A stretch of 64,000 bases of DNA. Origin: Arthrobacter sp. YN (GTDB taxonomy: Bacteria; Actinomycetota; Actinomycetes; Actinomycetales; Micrococcaceae). Positions 33,561 through 46,890 of this stretch are shown one piece after another. Under the pieces are notes generated by a model, which worked only from the letters and a program-made list of their open reading frames with translations, made no database searches and had not been told where the DNA came from. The DNA lies in contig NZ_CP022436.1 in the NCBI RefSeq assembly GCF_002224285.1, forward strand, positions 3,100,001-3,164,000, read 5' to 3'. Numbering within the stretch: the stretch's first letter is position 1; each line of letters starts with the position of its first letter. The translations under genes and the position numbers were made by a program.

Positions 33561-34453
33561 TACTTTGCCGGGATGCTTTCGGGGACATCACGGAAGACGT
33601 CCGGAAAGTTGTCGAGGTAGGTCCAGCGATTGACGGGCCAGGCTATGACAGTGGCCCTGCCCTCAATGTCTTCAATGTTGATGAAGCCGCCGTTGCTCTC
33701 CTGGTGGGCCCGTGAGTCCGCGGAATGATTGCGGTTATCGCCCATCACCCACACCTTGCCCTCCGGAACAACGATGTCGAAGGCATTCGGCTGCGGTATC
33801 TCCGCCGGGTTGATGTACGTCTCATCCAACGGCACACCATTAATACTGACACGACCCTGGGCATCGCAGCAGGAAACCCGGTCCCCGGGAAGCCCGATGA
33901 CACGCTTGACGAGGTGCTGCTCATTGTCGTCGGCAGCCAACCCCACAAACTCCAGCGCGTCCCCCACCCAGTCCATGGGGCCGGCCGGCTCTTTGGCCAC
34001 CGGCGTCAGCCAGTTCTGGGAGTCCTTGAACACCACAACATCGCCACGTTGCAGGGCGAAAGGTTCAGGAACCAGGAGGTTGATGAAGATGCGGTCGTTG
34101 ACGTCCAGGGTACTTTCCATGGATTCCGACGGAATGTAGAACGCCCGGAAAAGAAAAGTCTTGAGCAGGAAGGACAGCACCAAGGCGATGGCCACCACGG
34201 TCACAATCTCTTTGACCCAGACAAGCACAGGGTTTTTGCGGGGCTTCTCCACTGCGTGGGCACCGCCCGTGGATTCACGGGCGCCTGGATTGCCGTTGTC
34301 GCCAGCAGAGCCGGCAGAGCCGGCAGTGCCGGCAACACTTGACGCGTCGTCGGGTTGGCGCGAAGCATCCACCCCGGCGGCAGGTGCCGTTCCGTCCGAG
34401 ACCCGGGCGTCGTCGTCGTACCGCTCGGGATTCTCTGGAGCTTTGTCCGGCAT
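33560..34453 (-). CDS. lepB: Type I signal peptidase (copy 1, with long cytoplasmic N-terminus)
   Basis: A 297-residue protein. Residues 1-70 are a polar Ala/Gly/Asp-rich cytoplasmic tail, followed by one membrane helix (about 77-100). The catalytic Ser is in IPSESMEST (Ser111), and the Lys is in [24 protein letters not shown] follows. It cleaves signal peptides of secreted proteins. It starts directly after the stop of a second lepB, and the two share the same architecture but diverge in sequence. Confidence 0.93.
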   Translation of the reverse strand: MPDKAPENPERYDDDARVSDGTAPAAGVDASRQPDDASSVAGTAGSAGSAGDNGNPGARESTGGAHAVEKPRKNPVLVWVKEIVTVVAIALVLSFLLKTFLFRAFYIPSESMESTLDVNDRIFINLLVPEPFALQRGDVVVFKDSQNWLTPVAKEPAGPMDWVGDALEFVGLAADDNEQHLVKRVIGLPGDRVSCCDAQGRVSINGVPLDETYINPAEIPQPNAFDIVVPEGKVWVMGDNRNHSADSRAHQESNGGFINIEDIEGRATVIAWPVNRWTYLDNFPDVFRDVPESIPAK

Positions 34454-35128
34454 CTACTGTCCGTTCTTCGATGTTTCGGCCTGCGTAGAGCGAGGCATCT
34501 CTGCAAATCTATCAAGTGGCCAGATGATCTGGACCGGTCGTCCGATCACGCGTTCCACAGGAACCATGCCGCCACCCGGTGCACCCAGCAGTCCCCGGGA
34601 GTCCGCAGAGCGAGAGCGATGGTCGCCCATCAGCCACAGGCGGCCCTCGGGTACCACGACGTCGAATTTTTGCTTGCTGGGTTCATCCCCTGGATACACA
34701 TAGGGTTCCTCAACCGGCTGGCCGTTGACTGTGAGGTAGCCGCTGGAATCGCAGCATTGGACCCGGTCCCCTGCAACGCCGATGACCCGCTTGACATAGG
34801 TGGTGTCACTGCCGGTCAGTCCAAACCACTGGCTTGCAGCCGAGACGGCGTCAACAAAAGGGCCTTGGCCGCTGCTCAGCGGAGCGAACGAGCCACGGCC
34901 GTCGAAGACCACGATGTCACCGCGGCGGATCGGCTCGGAGGTAAAGGCTGTCCGTGACACCAGGATCCTGTCCCCTGCCCCGAGGAGGGGTTCCATGGAT
35001 TCGGACGGGATGTAGTAAACGTCCAGCCACAAGGACCGGACCAGTCCGCTGATGGCTACAGCGAGGACCAGCGCCAGGAAAACAAAACGCCAGCCCTGTT
35101 TCCGGGGCTGGCGTTCTGATGTGTCCAT
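34454..35128 (-). CDS. lepB: Type I signal peptidase (copy 2)
   Basis: A 224-residue paralogue of the following gene, lacking the long tail. One N-terminal membrane helix (residues about 13-32) precedes the catalytic [11 protein letters not shown] (Ser) and YVKRVIGVAGDRV (Lys) motifs, then MGDHRSRSADSRG. The start at 35128 was chosen because the upstream extension is not conserved-looking; no strong ribosome binding site is visible. Tandem signal peptidases suggest division of labour between substrates, an inference. Confidence 0.9.
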   Translation of the reverse strand: MDTSERQPRKQGWRFVFLALVLAVAISGLVRSLWLDVYYIPSESMEPLLGAGDRILVSRTAFTSEPIRRGDIVVFDGRGSFAPLSSGQGPFVDAVSAASQWFGLTGSDTTYVKRVIGVAGDRVQCCDSSGYLTVNGQPVEEPYVYPGDEPSKQKFDVVVPEGRLWLMGDHRSRSADSRGLLGAPGGGMVPVERVIGRPVQIIWPLDRFAEMPRSTQAETSKNGQ

Positions 35129-35209
35129 GACTCGTATCCCTGTTGCGTTGCGGATTGCTCCGGAACAACCGGGCACGAATCCTGGACCCGTTTACATAAG
35201 TCGCAGGAC

Positions 35210-35563
35210 TTACTTGGCGAAGTCGCGCTTTTCCTTGATCTTCGCAGCCTTACCGCGCAGTGCGCGCATGTAGTAAAGCTTGGCGCGGCGGACGTCACCC
35301 TTGGTGACGACCTCGATCTTGTCGATGATCGGGGAGTGTACCGGGAAGGTACGCTCTACGCCGACACCGAAGGAAACCTTGCGCACGGTGAAGGTTTCGC
35401 GAACGCCGTCACCCTGGCGGCCCAGGACGAAGCCCTGGAATACCTGGACACGGGAGTTCTTGCCTTCGATGATGTTGACGTGAACCTTGAGGGTGTCACC
35501 CGCGCGGAACTCAGGAACATCGTTACGCAGCGAGGCTGCATCTACGCTATCGAGGATATGCAT
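35210..35563 (-). CDS. rplS: Ribosomal protein L19
   Basis: A 117-residue large-subunit protein starting [19 protein letters not shown] at 35563 with AGGAGTGG upstream. [44 protein letters not shown] and [20 protein letters not shown] are the conserved L19 segments. It lies at the 30S-50S interface. It has its own promoter and a leader of about 190 bases, which may carry a regulatory structure. Confidence 0.97.
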   Translation of the reverse strand: MHILDSVDAASLRNDVPEFRAGDTLKVHVNIIEGKNSRVQVFQGFVLGRQGDGVRETFTVRKVSFGVGVERTFPVHSPIIDKIEVVTKGDVRRAKLYYMRALRGKAAKIKEKRDFAK

Positions 35564-35789
35564 TAATCCACTCCTGGTGAACGCCACAGGTCATTCACTT
35601 TGGGTTACGGCAGACAAGCCCGGGGCACGAATGGCCGCCGGAAATCTCCGCCGAAGTTTCTTAGTGTCCGGCTCCGCCACTGATTGGCGCGGCCGGGTTG
35701 TCCGACTGTTGGCTGAACTCCCCCTGTGGCAGGTGTCAGCCCAGTAGACACAAGGGTTAATTCTGCCATATGCGCTGCCATCGGGCCAA
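35564..35789 (-). promoter_or_regulatory. rplS promoter and structured leader
   Basis: On the minus strand TTGGCC (35784-35789) and CAGAAT (35760-35765) are separated by 18 bases, a good actinobacterial promoter just after trmD. The long leader holds a stem-loop at 35668-35696 (CCGGC/GCCGG, internal loop, CGCCA/TGGCG, loop ATCAG). Leader-mediated autoregulation of L19 is a candidate explanation. Confidence 0.5.
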
Positions 35790-35828
35790 CTATCAGGACT
35801 GTTGAACGTCCGACGGCGCCAGCGGACC

Positions 35829-36629
35829 TCAGATTGCGGCGTCGCCACCGGGCCGGGGACGCAAGCGACCGTCGACGACGTCGTACCCGAGGTCAGCGAG
35901 GGCGTTGCGGTCAGCGCGGCTCAAGGCACCGGCGTCGAATGCTTCCAAAAGGTCCGGCCGGCGCTCTGCGGTCCGCCGGAATTGCTCGTGGCGCCGCCAT
36001 TGGGCGATCTTTCCGTGGTTGCCGCTCAGCAGGACAGCAGGGACGTCATGGTCGCGCCACGCGGACGGCTTGGTGTAGACGGGGTACTCCAGGAGGCCGT
36101 CCGAATGGGACTCTTCCACCAGGGATTCAGGGTTTCCCACCACGCCGGGAAGGAGCCGGCCGATGGCCTCGACAATGGCCAGCACGGCAACTTCGCCGCC
36201 GTTGAGCACGTAATCACCGAGGCTGACGGGCCGGACAGTGAAGTGGTCCTGCGCCCAGTCGATGACGCGTTCGTCAATGCCTTCATACCGTCCACAGGCG
36301 AAGACAAGCTGCTCTTCCTCGGCGAGCTCATAGGCGAGGGCCTGGTTGAACCGCTCCCCCGCCGGCGACGGAACAATAAGTACCGGCTTGGAGTCTTCGC
36401 GGCCACCGGCCACTGATTCGAGGGCCTGGGCCCACGGTTCCGGCTTCATCACCATCCCTGCGCCGCCACCATAGGGCGTGTCGTCCACAGTTCTGTGCTT
36501 GTCCGTGGTGAACGCGCGCAAGTCGTGGACGTTGAGTTCCAGCAGACCGTCCTGGCGGGCTTTCCCTATGAGCGAAAGCTCCAACGGTGCAAGGTACTCC
36601 GGGAAGATGCTGACAACATCAATCCTCAT
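35829..36629 (-). CDS. trmD: tRNA (guanine-37-N1)-methyltransferase
   Basis: A 266-residue SPOUT methyltransferase that protects against frameshifting by methylating G37. [24 protein letters not shown] begins the protein; [17 protein letters not shown] and the knot motif [11 protein letters not shown]...[13 protein letters not shown] are clear. It starts directly after the rimM stop (1-base spacing), in the usual rpsP-rimM-trmD-rplS order. Confidence 0.96.
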   Translation of the reverse strand: MRIDVVSIFPEYLAPLELSLIGKARQDGLLELNVHDLRAFTTDKHRTVDDTPYGGGAGMVMKPEPWAQALESVAGGREDSKPVLIVPSPAGERFNQALAYELAEEEQLVFACGRYEGIDERVIDWAQDHFTVRPVSLGDYVLNGGEVAVLAIVEAIGRLLPGVVGNPESLVEESHSDGLLEYPVYTKPSAWRDHDVPAVLLSGNHGKIAQWRRHEQFRRTAERRPDLLEAFDAGALSRADRNALADLGYDVVDGRLRPRPGGDAAI

Positions 36630-37184
36630 TCAGGCTTCATCCCCCGCGCCGTCCTTGGGCTCCTCGGATGAGTCGTCGTTGACCTCGAAGAGGCCGGCCG
36701 GCGGGGTGATCAGGATGTACCCGTCCTCGACATTGACCTCGGGAACGATCTCCTCGACGAAGGGAACCAGGATTTCCTTGCCGTCGTCCGTCTTGACCAT
36801 CAGCAGGTCCTGGACGGGCATGGTATTGAGGGCGGCCACCTTGCCAACAACCTGCGAACCAACCCGCGCCTCGAGGCCGACCAGTTCGTGCTCGTACCAG
36901 CCTTCGTCGTCGTCTTCGTCGTCAAGCTCTTCGGTCTCGATGAAGAGCTTCGCCCCACGGATGACTTCCGCTTCGTTGCGGTCGGCGATCTCGTCGAAGC
37001 CCAGCAGCAGGATGTCCTTGTTCCACCGGGCACTGCGGATGGTCAACGGGCCAGCCGATGCCGGTTCCACAATGAACTCGGTTCCTGCGACGAATCGCTC
37101 GGAAGGGGCGTCGGTGAGTACCTGGACGGTCACCTCGCCGCGGATGCCATGGGGTTTGCCGATCCGGGCCACCTGGAGCTGCAT
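36630..37184 (-). CDS. rimM: Ribosome maturation factor RimM
   Basis: A 184-residue protein that assists 30S head assembly around S19. VARIGKPHGIRGEVTVQVLTDAP marks the N-terminal domain, and LVGLEARVGSQVVGKV and DGKEILVPFVEEIVPEVNVEDGYILI the PRC barrel. A long acidic insert (ELDDEDDDEGWYE) and an acidic C-terminus are present, common in Actinobacteria. It lies between khpA and trmD. Confidence 0.95.
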   Translation of the reverse strand: MQLQVARIGKPHGIRGEVTVQVLTDAPSERFVAGTEFIVEPASAGPLTIRSARWNKDILLLGFDEIADRNEAEVIRGAKLFIETEELDDEDDDEGWYEHELVGLEARVGSQVVGKVAALNTMPVQDLLMVKTDDGKEILVPFVEEIVPEVNVEDGYILITPPAGLFEVNDDSSEEPKDGAGDEA

Positions 37185-37253
37185 GGGTTCCTCTGAATTC
37201 TTGTGTACCGCGCCGCCGGGCAGCCACGGTGATGAAATGGTGGATAAAGCAAT

Positions 37254-37287
37254 CCGGCCCCTCCACCATATTCGGTGAAGGGGCCGG
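37254..37287 (-). other. Hairpin between khpA and rimM
   Basis: CCGGCCCC (37254-37261) pairs with GGGGCCGG (37280-37287), extended by T-A and, after one C-A mismatch, CACC/GGTG around ATATTC. On the minus strand a modest T-containing stretch (ATTGCTTTATCC) follows. It may partially terminate rpsP-khpA transcripts before rimM. Confidence 0.5.
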
Positions 37288-37313
37288 ACCTAAGACAAGC
37301 AGTGCTGAGCGCG

Positions 37314-37556
37314 TTACCGGCGGCGGTCGGTGTCGACGACGTCGACCCTGACCTGCTCGCCACCAGCCAAAGCTGCAACCACTGTGCGCAATGCGCGTGC
37401 GGTGCGTCCTTGGCGGCCGATCACCCGTCCGAGGTCCTCCTGGTGAACACGCACCTCAAGGGATTCCCCGCGGCGGTTGTTCTTGGCACTGACCTTGACA
37501 TCCTCAGGGCTGTCAACGATCCCACGGACCAAGTGCTCGAGCGCTTCTGCCAGCAA
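37314..37556 (-). CDS. khpA: KH-domain RNA-binding protein KhpA
   Basis: An 80-residue single KH domain. VHQEDLGRVIGRQGRTARALRTVV contains the GxxG loop (GRQG) used to bind RNA. Its relatives in Gram-positive bacteria pair with KhpB/EloR to influence cell elongation. It follows rpsP with one base between stop and start. Confidence 0.93.
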   Translation of the reverse strand: MLAEALEHLVRGIVDSPEDVKVSAKNNRRGESLEVRVHQEDLGRVIGRQGRTARALRTVVAALAGGEQVRVDVVDTDRRR

Positions 37557-37557
37557 C

Positions 37558-37977
37558 TTACTCAGCCTCGGTGGTCTCTGCTTCAGCCTCGGCCGGAGCT
37601 TCTGCTTCGTCCTTCTTGGCCTTCTTGGTGATGGCTTCCGGAATGATGACGGAACCCTTCTCCGGTGCTACGAAGGCTTCCTTCGGAGCTTTGGTCTTCA
37701 GGGTGCCTTCCTGGCCCGGGAGGCCCTTGAACTTCTGCCAGTCACCGGTGATCTTGAGGATCGCAGCAACCTGCTCGGTCGGCTGGGCGCCAACGGAAAG
37801 CCAGTACTGGGCGCGCTCGGAAGCGACCTCGATGTACGACGGCTCTTCGGTGGGGTGGTACTTGCCGATTTCTTCAATGGCACGGCCATCGCGCTTGGCG
37901 CGGGCATCCATGACGACAATGCGGTAGTACGGTGCGCGCATCTTACCGAAGCGCTTAAGGCGAATCTTTACGGCCAC
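37558..37977 (-). CDS. rpsP: Ribosomal protein S16
   Basis: A 139-residue small-subunit protein with the conserved [32 protein letters not shown] start. The GTG at 37977 follows AGGAG. The core ends near residue 80. An Ala/Glu/Lys-rich C-terminal extension (about 50 residues) makes it longer than E. coli S16, as in many Actinobacteria. It is the first gene of the rpsP-khpA-rimM-trmD operon. Confidence 0.96.
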   Translation of the reverse strand: MAVKIRLKRFGKMRAPYYRIVVMDARAKRDGRAIEEIGKYHPTEEPSYIEVASERAQYWLSVGAQPTEQVAAILKITGDWQKFKGLPGQEGTLKTKAPKEAFVAPEKGSVIIPEAITKKAKKDEAEAPAEAEAETTEAE

Positions 37978-38212
37978 TTTTGTGGTCACTCCTGTTTCTG
38001 AAACGAGGTGAACCCGACGTTCTGCACCCGTGGGGCGGGCCATACTGGACGGTTCGAAGGACAAGATACGAGCACGGAGAGAGGGGCCGCACCGATCGAG
38101 TACCTGTCTATTGTGCCAGATGCCCGGAGCAAATACGACTTACGCCACGTGGGCCCGTGTGTTGTTGCTCACCCGCAGGGATGCAAAGTGCGCCCACAAC
38201 CGGGCGGGGGTG

Positions 38213-38650
38213 CTATTCGGACCAGACGTAGAGTCCGGAGCGCTCCGCCTTTTCAACATCGGTTGCCAAGGCAGCCAACTGCTGGACGTACTGGCGGGAT
38301 TGGTCCGCATCGAAGGGCATGTCGTCCTGTGCAGCCCAGGCGGCAGCAACGTCATCGAGGACATTTGCCTCGCCTTCGCTCTCGTACGTCAACAGCTCGG
38401 CCAGTGCCCGCACCATGGCTTCGGGGACACCCAGAAGTGCATCACTGGTGACATCAACCAGGGCAAGTTCGTAGTCAGCACCGGCTGCGTGGACCGCCTG
38501 CCCGGCAAGGTCACCCAACTGCTCCACTTCGAAATCGGTAATGCCGTCAATCCTGACGGCGGGGCCGGCGACATCCGCGCCCTTATCCAGGGCCGCTGCC
38601 CTCTTGAGCGCTTCATCGTGGGTGGCTACAAAAATTTCGGCAAAGCCCAT
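38213..38650 (-). CDS. Conserved hypothetical protein
   Basis: A 145-residue acidic, helical protein starting MGFAEIFVATHDEALKRAAALD at 38650; GAGAG lies 8 bases upstream, and an ATG at 38665 is an in-frame alternative. The C-terminus (FDADQSRQYVQQLAALATDVEKAERSGLYVW) is a long helix. It has no signal or membrane segment. I do not recognise a family. It stands alone between rpsP and a VOC gene. Confidence 0.65.
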   Translation of the reverse strand: MGFAEIFVATHDEALKRAAALDKGADVAGPAVRIDGITDFEVEQLGDLAGQAVHAAGADYELALVDVTSDALLGVPEAMVRALAELLTYESEGEANVLDDVAAAWAAQDDMPFDADQSRQYVQQLAALATDVEKAERSGLYVWSE

Positions 38651-38785
38651 GGAAAGTACTCTCATTCCTTCGTGCTGACGGGGCGGCGGCACAAAACCCG
38701 ATTGGTTCCGTGCCGTCACTGCCCAGCCTAGTGCAGGAGTGGGCAGGGCAGCGGGTGGGTGCCCGCGCAGCAGGAGTGGCGCTGC

Positions 38786-39658
38786 TTAGCGAACGGCGAC
38801 CCGCAGTTTGTTCCGCCACGGATCTTCGAACTGAAGTTCGGCGCCGGTGTGGTGGTTCTGCACCCCCGCGATCTTCAAGCGATCCGCCAGTGCCGCTACG
38901 TCGTCGGCGTTGGGGACCTCAATGAGCACTTCCCCCAGGCCCAGCGTGTCCTTGCGGGGCCCGGCGCCACGGCTGTTCCACACGTTCATGGCCATGTGGT
39001 GGTGGTAGCCGCCGGCGGAAACGAACAACGCCTGGCCATGCCAGCCCGCTGTCCGCTCAAAGCCCAGGGTTTCCACGTAGAAGTGCTGGGCGGTTGCGAC
39101 GTCACCCACTTGCAGGTGGACGTGTCCGATTCCGGCCGCCGCCCCGCGCTGTCCGGTCACCGCGGCTTCGCTCAGGTGCTGCTGGAGGAATCGCTGCGGA
39201 GGCAAGGCAACATTGTCCATCACCACATTTTTGCCATCCCACTGCCAGAGTTCACGCGGCTTGTCGTAGTAGAGCTCAATGCCATTGCCTTCAGGATCGG
39301 TAAAGTAGAACGCTTCGCTGACCAGATGGTCGGCGCTGCCCGCGAACGCGCGGGGCTCGTACTCGGCGGCGGTGGCGATGGTGGCAGCCAATGAAGGCTG
39401 GTCGTGGAACAGAATGGCCGTGTGGAACAGGCCGGCCTCCCCGCGGCCTGGAATCTGGAGCCCGGAGGCCGGAGCAAGGTGCACCACGGGCTTTCCGACC
39501 CGCCCCAGATAGAGCCCGCCATCCTGCTCGGCGACGACGTCGAGGCCAAGGGCACGCTGATAGTAGTCGCTCATGACCGTCATGTCGCCGACCTTGAGCA
39601 TGACGGTGCCCATGGTCAGTTCGGCAGGCAGAAGATCCTGGCTGAGTGGTGTGGTCAT
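38786..39658 (-). CDS. VOC-family protein (glyoxalase / extradiol dioxygenase-like)
   Basis: A 290-residue protein with two VOC modules. The first (residues about 13-130) begins MGTVMLKVGDMTVMSDYYQRALGLDV and lacks the first metal His. The second (about 165-285) has IGHVHLQVGDVATAQHFY and GGYHHHMAMNVW, which supply His ligands, and FEDPWRNKL. It resembles CatE-like catechol dioxygenases, but the substrate is unknown. A 12-bp perfect palindrome lies just upstream at 39717-39728 and probably overlaps its promoter. Confidence 0.8.
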   Translation of the reverse strand: MTTPLSQDLLPAELTMGTVMLKVGDMTVMSDYYQRALGLDVVAEQDGGLYLGRVGKPVVHLAPASGLQIPGRGEAGLFHTAILFHDQPSLAATIATAAEYEPRAFAGSADHLVSEAFYFTDPEGNGIELYYDKPRELWQWDGKNVVMDNVALPPQRFLQQHLSEAAVTGQRGAAAGIGHVHLQVGDVATAQHFYVETLGFERTAGWHGQALFVSAGGYHHHMAMNVWNSRGAGPRKDTLGLGEVLIEVPNADDVAALADRLKIAGVQNHHTGAELQFEDPWRNKLRVAVR

Positions 39659-39716
39659 GTGAAGCTCCCGGGTTCGAGGTGCCGCTCATCAGCACCTTTC
39701 TACTTCTCTAAATTAC

Positions 39717-39728
39717 TTGAAGCTTCAA
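39717..39728. promoter_or_regulatory. Perfect palindrome upstream of the VOC gene
   Basis: TTGAAGCTTCAA is a perfect 12-bp palindrome in an AT-rich stretch unlike its surroundings. On the minus strand TTGAAG could be a -35 element. It sits about 60 bases before the VOC gene and just past the stop of the minus-strand amidohydrolase gene. A MarR-type repressor operator is a reasonable guess. Confidence 0.45.
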
Positions 39729-39735
39729 TTTATTC

Positions 39736-43575
<3,840 letters not shown>

Positions 43576-43639
43576 TGGTTCAGCCTATTCCACGGCCCCG
43601 ACATCCCAACTGCGACGCGGTTGGGATGTCAGCCACGGC

Positions 43640-45220
43640 CTATTTGCCGAGGAACTTGTCGAAGCCCTTGGGAAGGTTGAGCGATGAGGGATCGAAGTCT
43701 GCCGCCCCCTGGCCGAAAGCCGCGCCCGACGGTGCAGCCGAGGCTGCGTTCGCCCGCTTGGCTTCGGCATCGCGCAACTCCTGTGCCGCTTTGGCAGGGT
43801 TACCGGAACGCGCCTTCTTCTTGGGCGCATTCTTGCCGCCCTTGCGGCCTCCGCCTGGCCCTCCAAGGCCGGGCATCCCGGGCATCCCGGGCATGCCGCC
43901 GCCCTGGGCAAGTTTCTTCATCATCTTCTGGGCCTGGGCAAAGCGCTCCAGCAGGCCATTGACCTCGGACACGTGGACGCCAGAACCCTTGGCGATACGG
44001 GCGCGGCGTGAGCCGTTGATGATCTTGGGAGCGACGCGTTCGTGCGGCGTCATGGACCGGACGATTGCTTCGACGCGGTCGATCTCCTTCTCATCGAAGT
44101 TCTCCAGCTGCTGACGGATGTTCTGCGCACCCGGCATCATCATGAGCATCTTCTTCATGGAGCCCATGTTGCGGATCTGCTGCATCTGGGCGAGGAAGTC
44201 GTCCAGGGTGAAGTCTTCCTGGTCGGCGAACTTCTTCGCCATCCGGGCGGCTTCGTCCTTGTCCCAGGCCTTCTCAGCTTGTTCGATCAGGGTAAGGACG
44301 TCACCCATGTCAAGGATGCGGGAAGCCATGCGGTCCGGGTGGAAGAGCTCGAAGTCGTCCAGGCCTTCACCTGTGGAGGCGAACATCACCGGCTTACCGG
44401 TCACGGACGCAACCGACAGCGCGGCACCACCGCGGGCGTCGCCGTCGAGCTTGGACAGGACGATGCCCGTGAAGTTGACGCCTTCATCAAACGCCATCGC
44501 CGTATTGACGGCGTCCTGGCCGATCATGGAGTCGATCACGAAGAGAACTTCGTTGGGGATGATGGCCTGGCGGATCCGGCGGGCCTGGTCCATCATCTCG
44601 GCGTCGACACCAAGACGGCCGGCGGTATCAACGATCACGACGTCGTGGAGCTTCTGGCGCGCTTCCTCGACGCCGGCCTTCGCGACGGCTACGGGGTCGC
44701 CTGCTGGATGCTCGAGCTCGGAGGTGGCACCAGGGTGTGGAGCGAACACCGGGACGCCGGCGCGCTGGCCCACCACTTGGAGCTGGGTGACGGCGTTGGG
44801 GCGCTGGAGATCGCAAGCAACCAGCATGGGGCTGTGGCCCTGGGCCTTGAGCCACTTGGACAGCTTGCCGGCGAGGGTGGTCTTACCTGCACCCTGGAGC
44901 CCTGCGAGCATGATGATGGTGGGGCCGTTCTTGGCCAGGCGGATCCGGCGGGTCTCGCCACCGAGGATCTCCACGAGTTCCTCGTTGACGATCTTGACGA
45001 TCTGCTGGCTCGGGTTCAACGCACCCGAAACCTCGGCGCCCAGGGCACGTTCGCGGACGCGGCCGGTGAACTCACGGACCACGGATACTGCAACATCCGC
45101 GTCCAGCAGGGCGCGGCGGATCTCCCGGACTGTGGCATCAACATCAGCCTCGGTGAGGCGGCCCTTGCCACGAAGGTTCTTGAAGGTTGCTGTCAACCGG
45201 TCAGAGAGTGAATTGAACAC
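43640..45220 (-). CDS. ffh: Signal recognition particle protein Ffh
   Basis: A 526-residue GTPase. It shows VFNSLSDRLTATFKNLRGKG (N domain), GLQGAGKTTLAGKL (G1), DLQRPNAVTQLQ (G2), DTAGRLGVDAEMM (G3) and TKLDGDARGG-like SKLDGDARGG (G4). A Met-rich M domain (about 300-450) follows. The C-terminal tail is Gly/Lys rich. The GTG at 45220 was chosen over an upstream ATG at 45298. It binds signal peptides and docks with FtsY, encoded 5 kb away. Confidence 0.95.
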   Translation of the reverse strand: MFNSLSDRLTATFKNLRGKGRLTEADVDATVREIRRALLDADVAVSVVREFTGRVRERALGAEVSGALNPSQQIVKIVNEELVEILGGETRRIRLAKNGPTIIMLAGLQGAGKTTLAGKLSKWLKAQGHSPMLVACDLQRPNAVTQLQVVGQRAGVPVFAPHPGATSELEHPAGDPVAVAKAGVEEARQKLHDVVIVDTAGRLGVDAEMMDQARRIRQAIIPNEVLFVIDSMIGQDAVNTAMAFDEGVNFTGIVLSKLDGDARGGAALSVASVTGKPVMFASTGEGLDDFELFHPDRMASRILDMGDVLTLIEQAEKAWDKDEAARMAKKFADQEDFTLDDFLAQMQQIRNMGSMKKMLMMMPGAQNIRQQLENFDEKEIDRVEAIVRSMTPHERVAPKIINGSRRARIAKGSGVHVSEVNGLLERFAQAQKMMKKLAQGGGMPGMPGMPGLGGPGGGRKGGKNAPKKKARSGNPAKAAQELRDAEAKRANAASAAPSGAAFGQGAADFDPSSLNLPKGFDKFLGK

Positions 45221-45387
45221 GCGCCGTGCACTTCTTTCGATGGTCTGCGAATGGCGGCCAATGCGGCACACCAGAGTCTTGACGATTGCCCCCAGCAAAC
45301 ATGTCTCAACCCAACAAATCTGAATCGACTAGGGGACTCGACTATCTAGGGTACCAAGTCGCACCTGCAAGATGGCATGCTGGCACA

Positions 45388-46788
45388 GTGACCAGTAAAA
45401 CAACTGTAAAAACGTTGCTCATCCTCGGCGCGTCCGGGGACCTGACAGGAAGGCTCCTGCTGCCCGGACTCGCCGGACTGCTGGCTTCCGGCAGGGCTCC
45501 CGGATTGCGGCTGGTAGGCGCGGGCTCGGACCCCTGGTCTCCGGAACAATGGCGGGAGCGGGTTTCGGGCGCGTTCAACGCGGCCTCGGGCACGGCTGAT
45601 GATGCCGGCCGGGCGGCACTGGCAACAGTCGCTGACGCCACCGAGTACCACCAGCTTGATGTCACAGCGGACGGTCCCCTGGCGGACCTCCTGGCCAGGC
45701 TGCAGGGCCCCGTCGCCATCTATTTCGCTTTGCCGCCGCACGTCAGCCAGAAGGCCTGCGAGGTACTCCACAGTGATCAGGTCCCTGCCGGGACCCGTCT
45801 CGTCATGGAGAAGCCCTTCGGCTCAGGCACCGAATCCGCCCACGAGCTGAACAAGACGCTCGCAGCCCTGGTCCCCGAAGACCACATCCACCGCGTGGAC
45901 CATTTCCTGGGCAAAGCCACCGTGTTGAACATCCTGGGCCTACGATTCGCCAACCGGTTCCTGGAGCCTGTGTGGAACCGCGAACACATCGAAAAAGTGG
46001 AGATCGTCTTTGACGAGGATCTGGCTCTCGAGGGACGCGCCCGCTACTACGACACTGCCGGGGCGCTCCGGGACATGATCCAGAGCCATCTCCTGCACAT
46101 CATGGCTTTTCTGGCGATCGACGCGCCGGCAACCATCGAGGAGCGGGACCTGCGCGACGCCGTGGCCACCGTTCTGCGCGCCAGCAGCATCAAGGCCCCG
46201 TTCAAGGAGTCCACACGGCGGGCACGGTACACCGCGGGAGTCCTCGGTGAACGAACCGTTCCGGACTACGCTGCCGAGGAAGGCGTGGACCCTGCCCGCA
46301 ATACTGAGACCCTTGCCGAGGTCCGGGTGGAGATCGACAACTGGCGCTGGAAAGGGGTTCCGTTCATCCTGCGCTCCGGCAAGGCCATGGGACGCCGGCG
46401 CAAGGAAGCCGTCATCACCTTCCGCCCGGTCCCCCACCTCCCCAGGGGATTCTCCGGCGTGGACTCCCCCAACCAGTTGCGCATCGGCTTCGGTCCGGAC
46501 GTGCTCCAGCTTGACGTCGACGTGAACGGCCCGGGTGACATCTTCACCCTGGACCGCGCCAGTCTGGTGACCCAGCTCAACGCCGCCGGCATGCTGCCCT
46601 ATGGGGAGGTGCTGGAGGGAATCATCAGCGGCGATCCCCTCCTGTCCGTCCGTGGTGATACGGCCGAGGACTGCTGGCGGATCATCGAGCCGGTGCTCCG
46701 TGCCTGGGAGAGCGGCGACGTCCCGTTGGAAGAGTACGACGCCGGCAGCGCGGGGCCGGCAGACTGGCCCACCGGCGTCGTGGACTAA
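45388..46788 (+). CDS. zwf: Glucose-6-phosphate dehydrogenase paralogue
   Basis: A 466-residue protein. GASGDLTGRLLLPGL is the NADP-binding turn, EKPFG and HRVDHFLGK the substrate site. It oxidises glucose-6-phosphate in the pentose phosphate pathway, making NADPH. It is somewhat shorter than typical Zwf (about 490-510) and lies outside a pentose phosphate operon, so it is probably a second copy. The GTG at 45388 is preferred; an ATG at 45286 and others are in frame. It is convergent with glnK through a strong terminator, and occupies the site where glnD lies in Mycobacterium. Confidence 0.85.
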   Translation: MTSKTTVKTLLILGASGDLTGRLLLPGLAGLLASGRAPGLRLVGAGSDPWSPEQWRERVSGAFNAASGTADDAGRAALATVADATEYHQLDVTADGPLADLLARLQGPVAIYFALPPHVSQKACEVLHSDQVPAGTRLVMEKPFGSGTESAHELNKTLAALVPEDHIHRVDHFLGKATVLNILGLRFANRFLEPVWNREHIEKVEIVFDEDLALEGRARYYDTAGALRDMIQSHLLHIMAFLAIDAPATIEERDLRDAVATVLRASSIKAPFKESTRRARYTAGVLGERTVPDYAAEEGVDPARNTETLAEVRVEIDNWRWKGVPFILRSGKAMGRRRKEAVITFRPVPHLPRGFSGVDSPNQLRIGFGPDVLQLDVDVNGPGDIFTLDRASLVTQLNAAGMLPYGEVLEGIISGDPLLSVRGDTAEDCWRIIEPVLRAWESGDVPLEEYDAGSAGPADWPTGVVD

Positions 46789-46836
46789 GACAGGCGGCGG
46801 ACTAAAGCCAACTGGCCTGACGCCCTCCTTAACGCC

Positions 46837-46879
46837 AAAGCGGGCCGGGTACCTTGACTGGTACCCGGCCCGCTTTTTT
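46837..46879. terminator. Strong bidirectional terminator, zwf/glnK
   Basis: AAAGCGGGCCGGGTACC (46837-46853) pairs with GGTACCCGGCCCGCTTT (46860-46876) around TTGACT; the last three T are followed by more T. The A-run on the left side makes it work for glnK too. Confidence 0.92.
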
Positions 46880-46890
46880 GGGTGAAGGAC

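Noticed and set aside
44042..45211. 389-residue antisense frame in ffh
   Set aside because: Shadow of the well-supported ffh gene; low-complexity acidic/His composition and no ribosome binding site.
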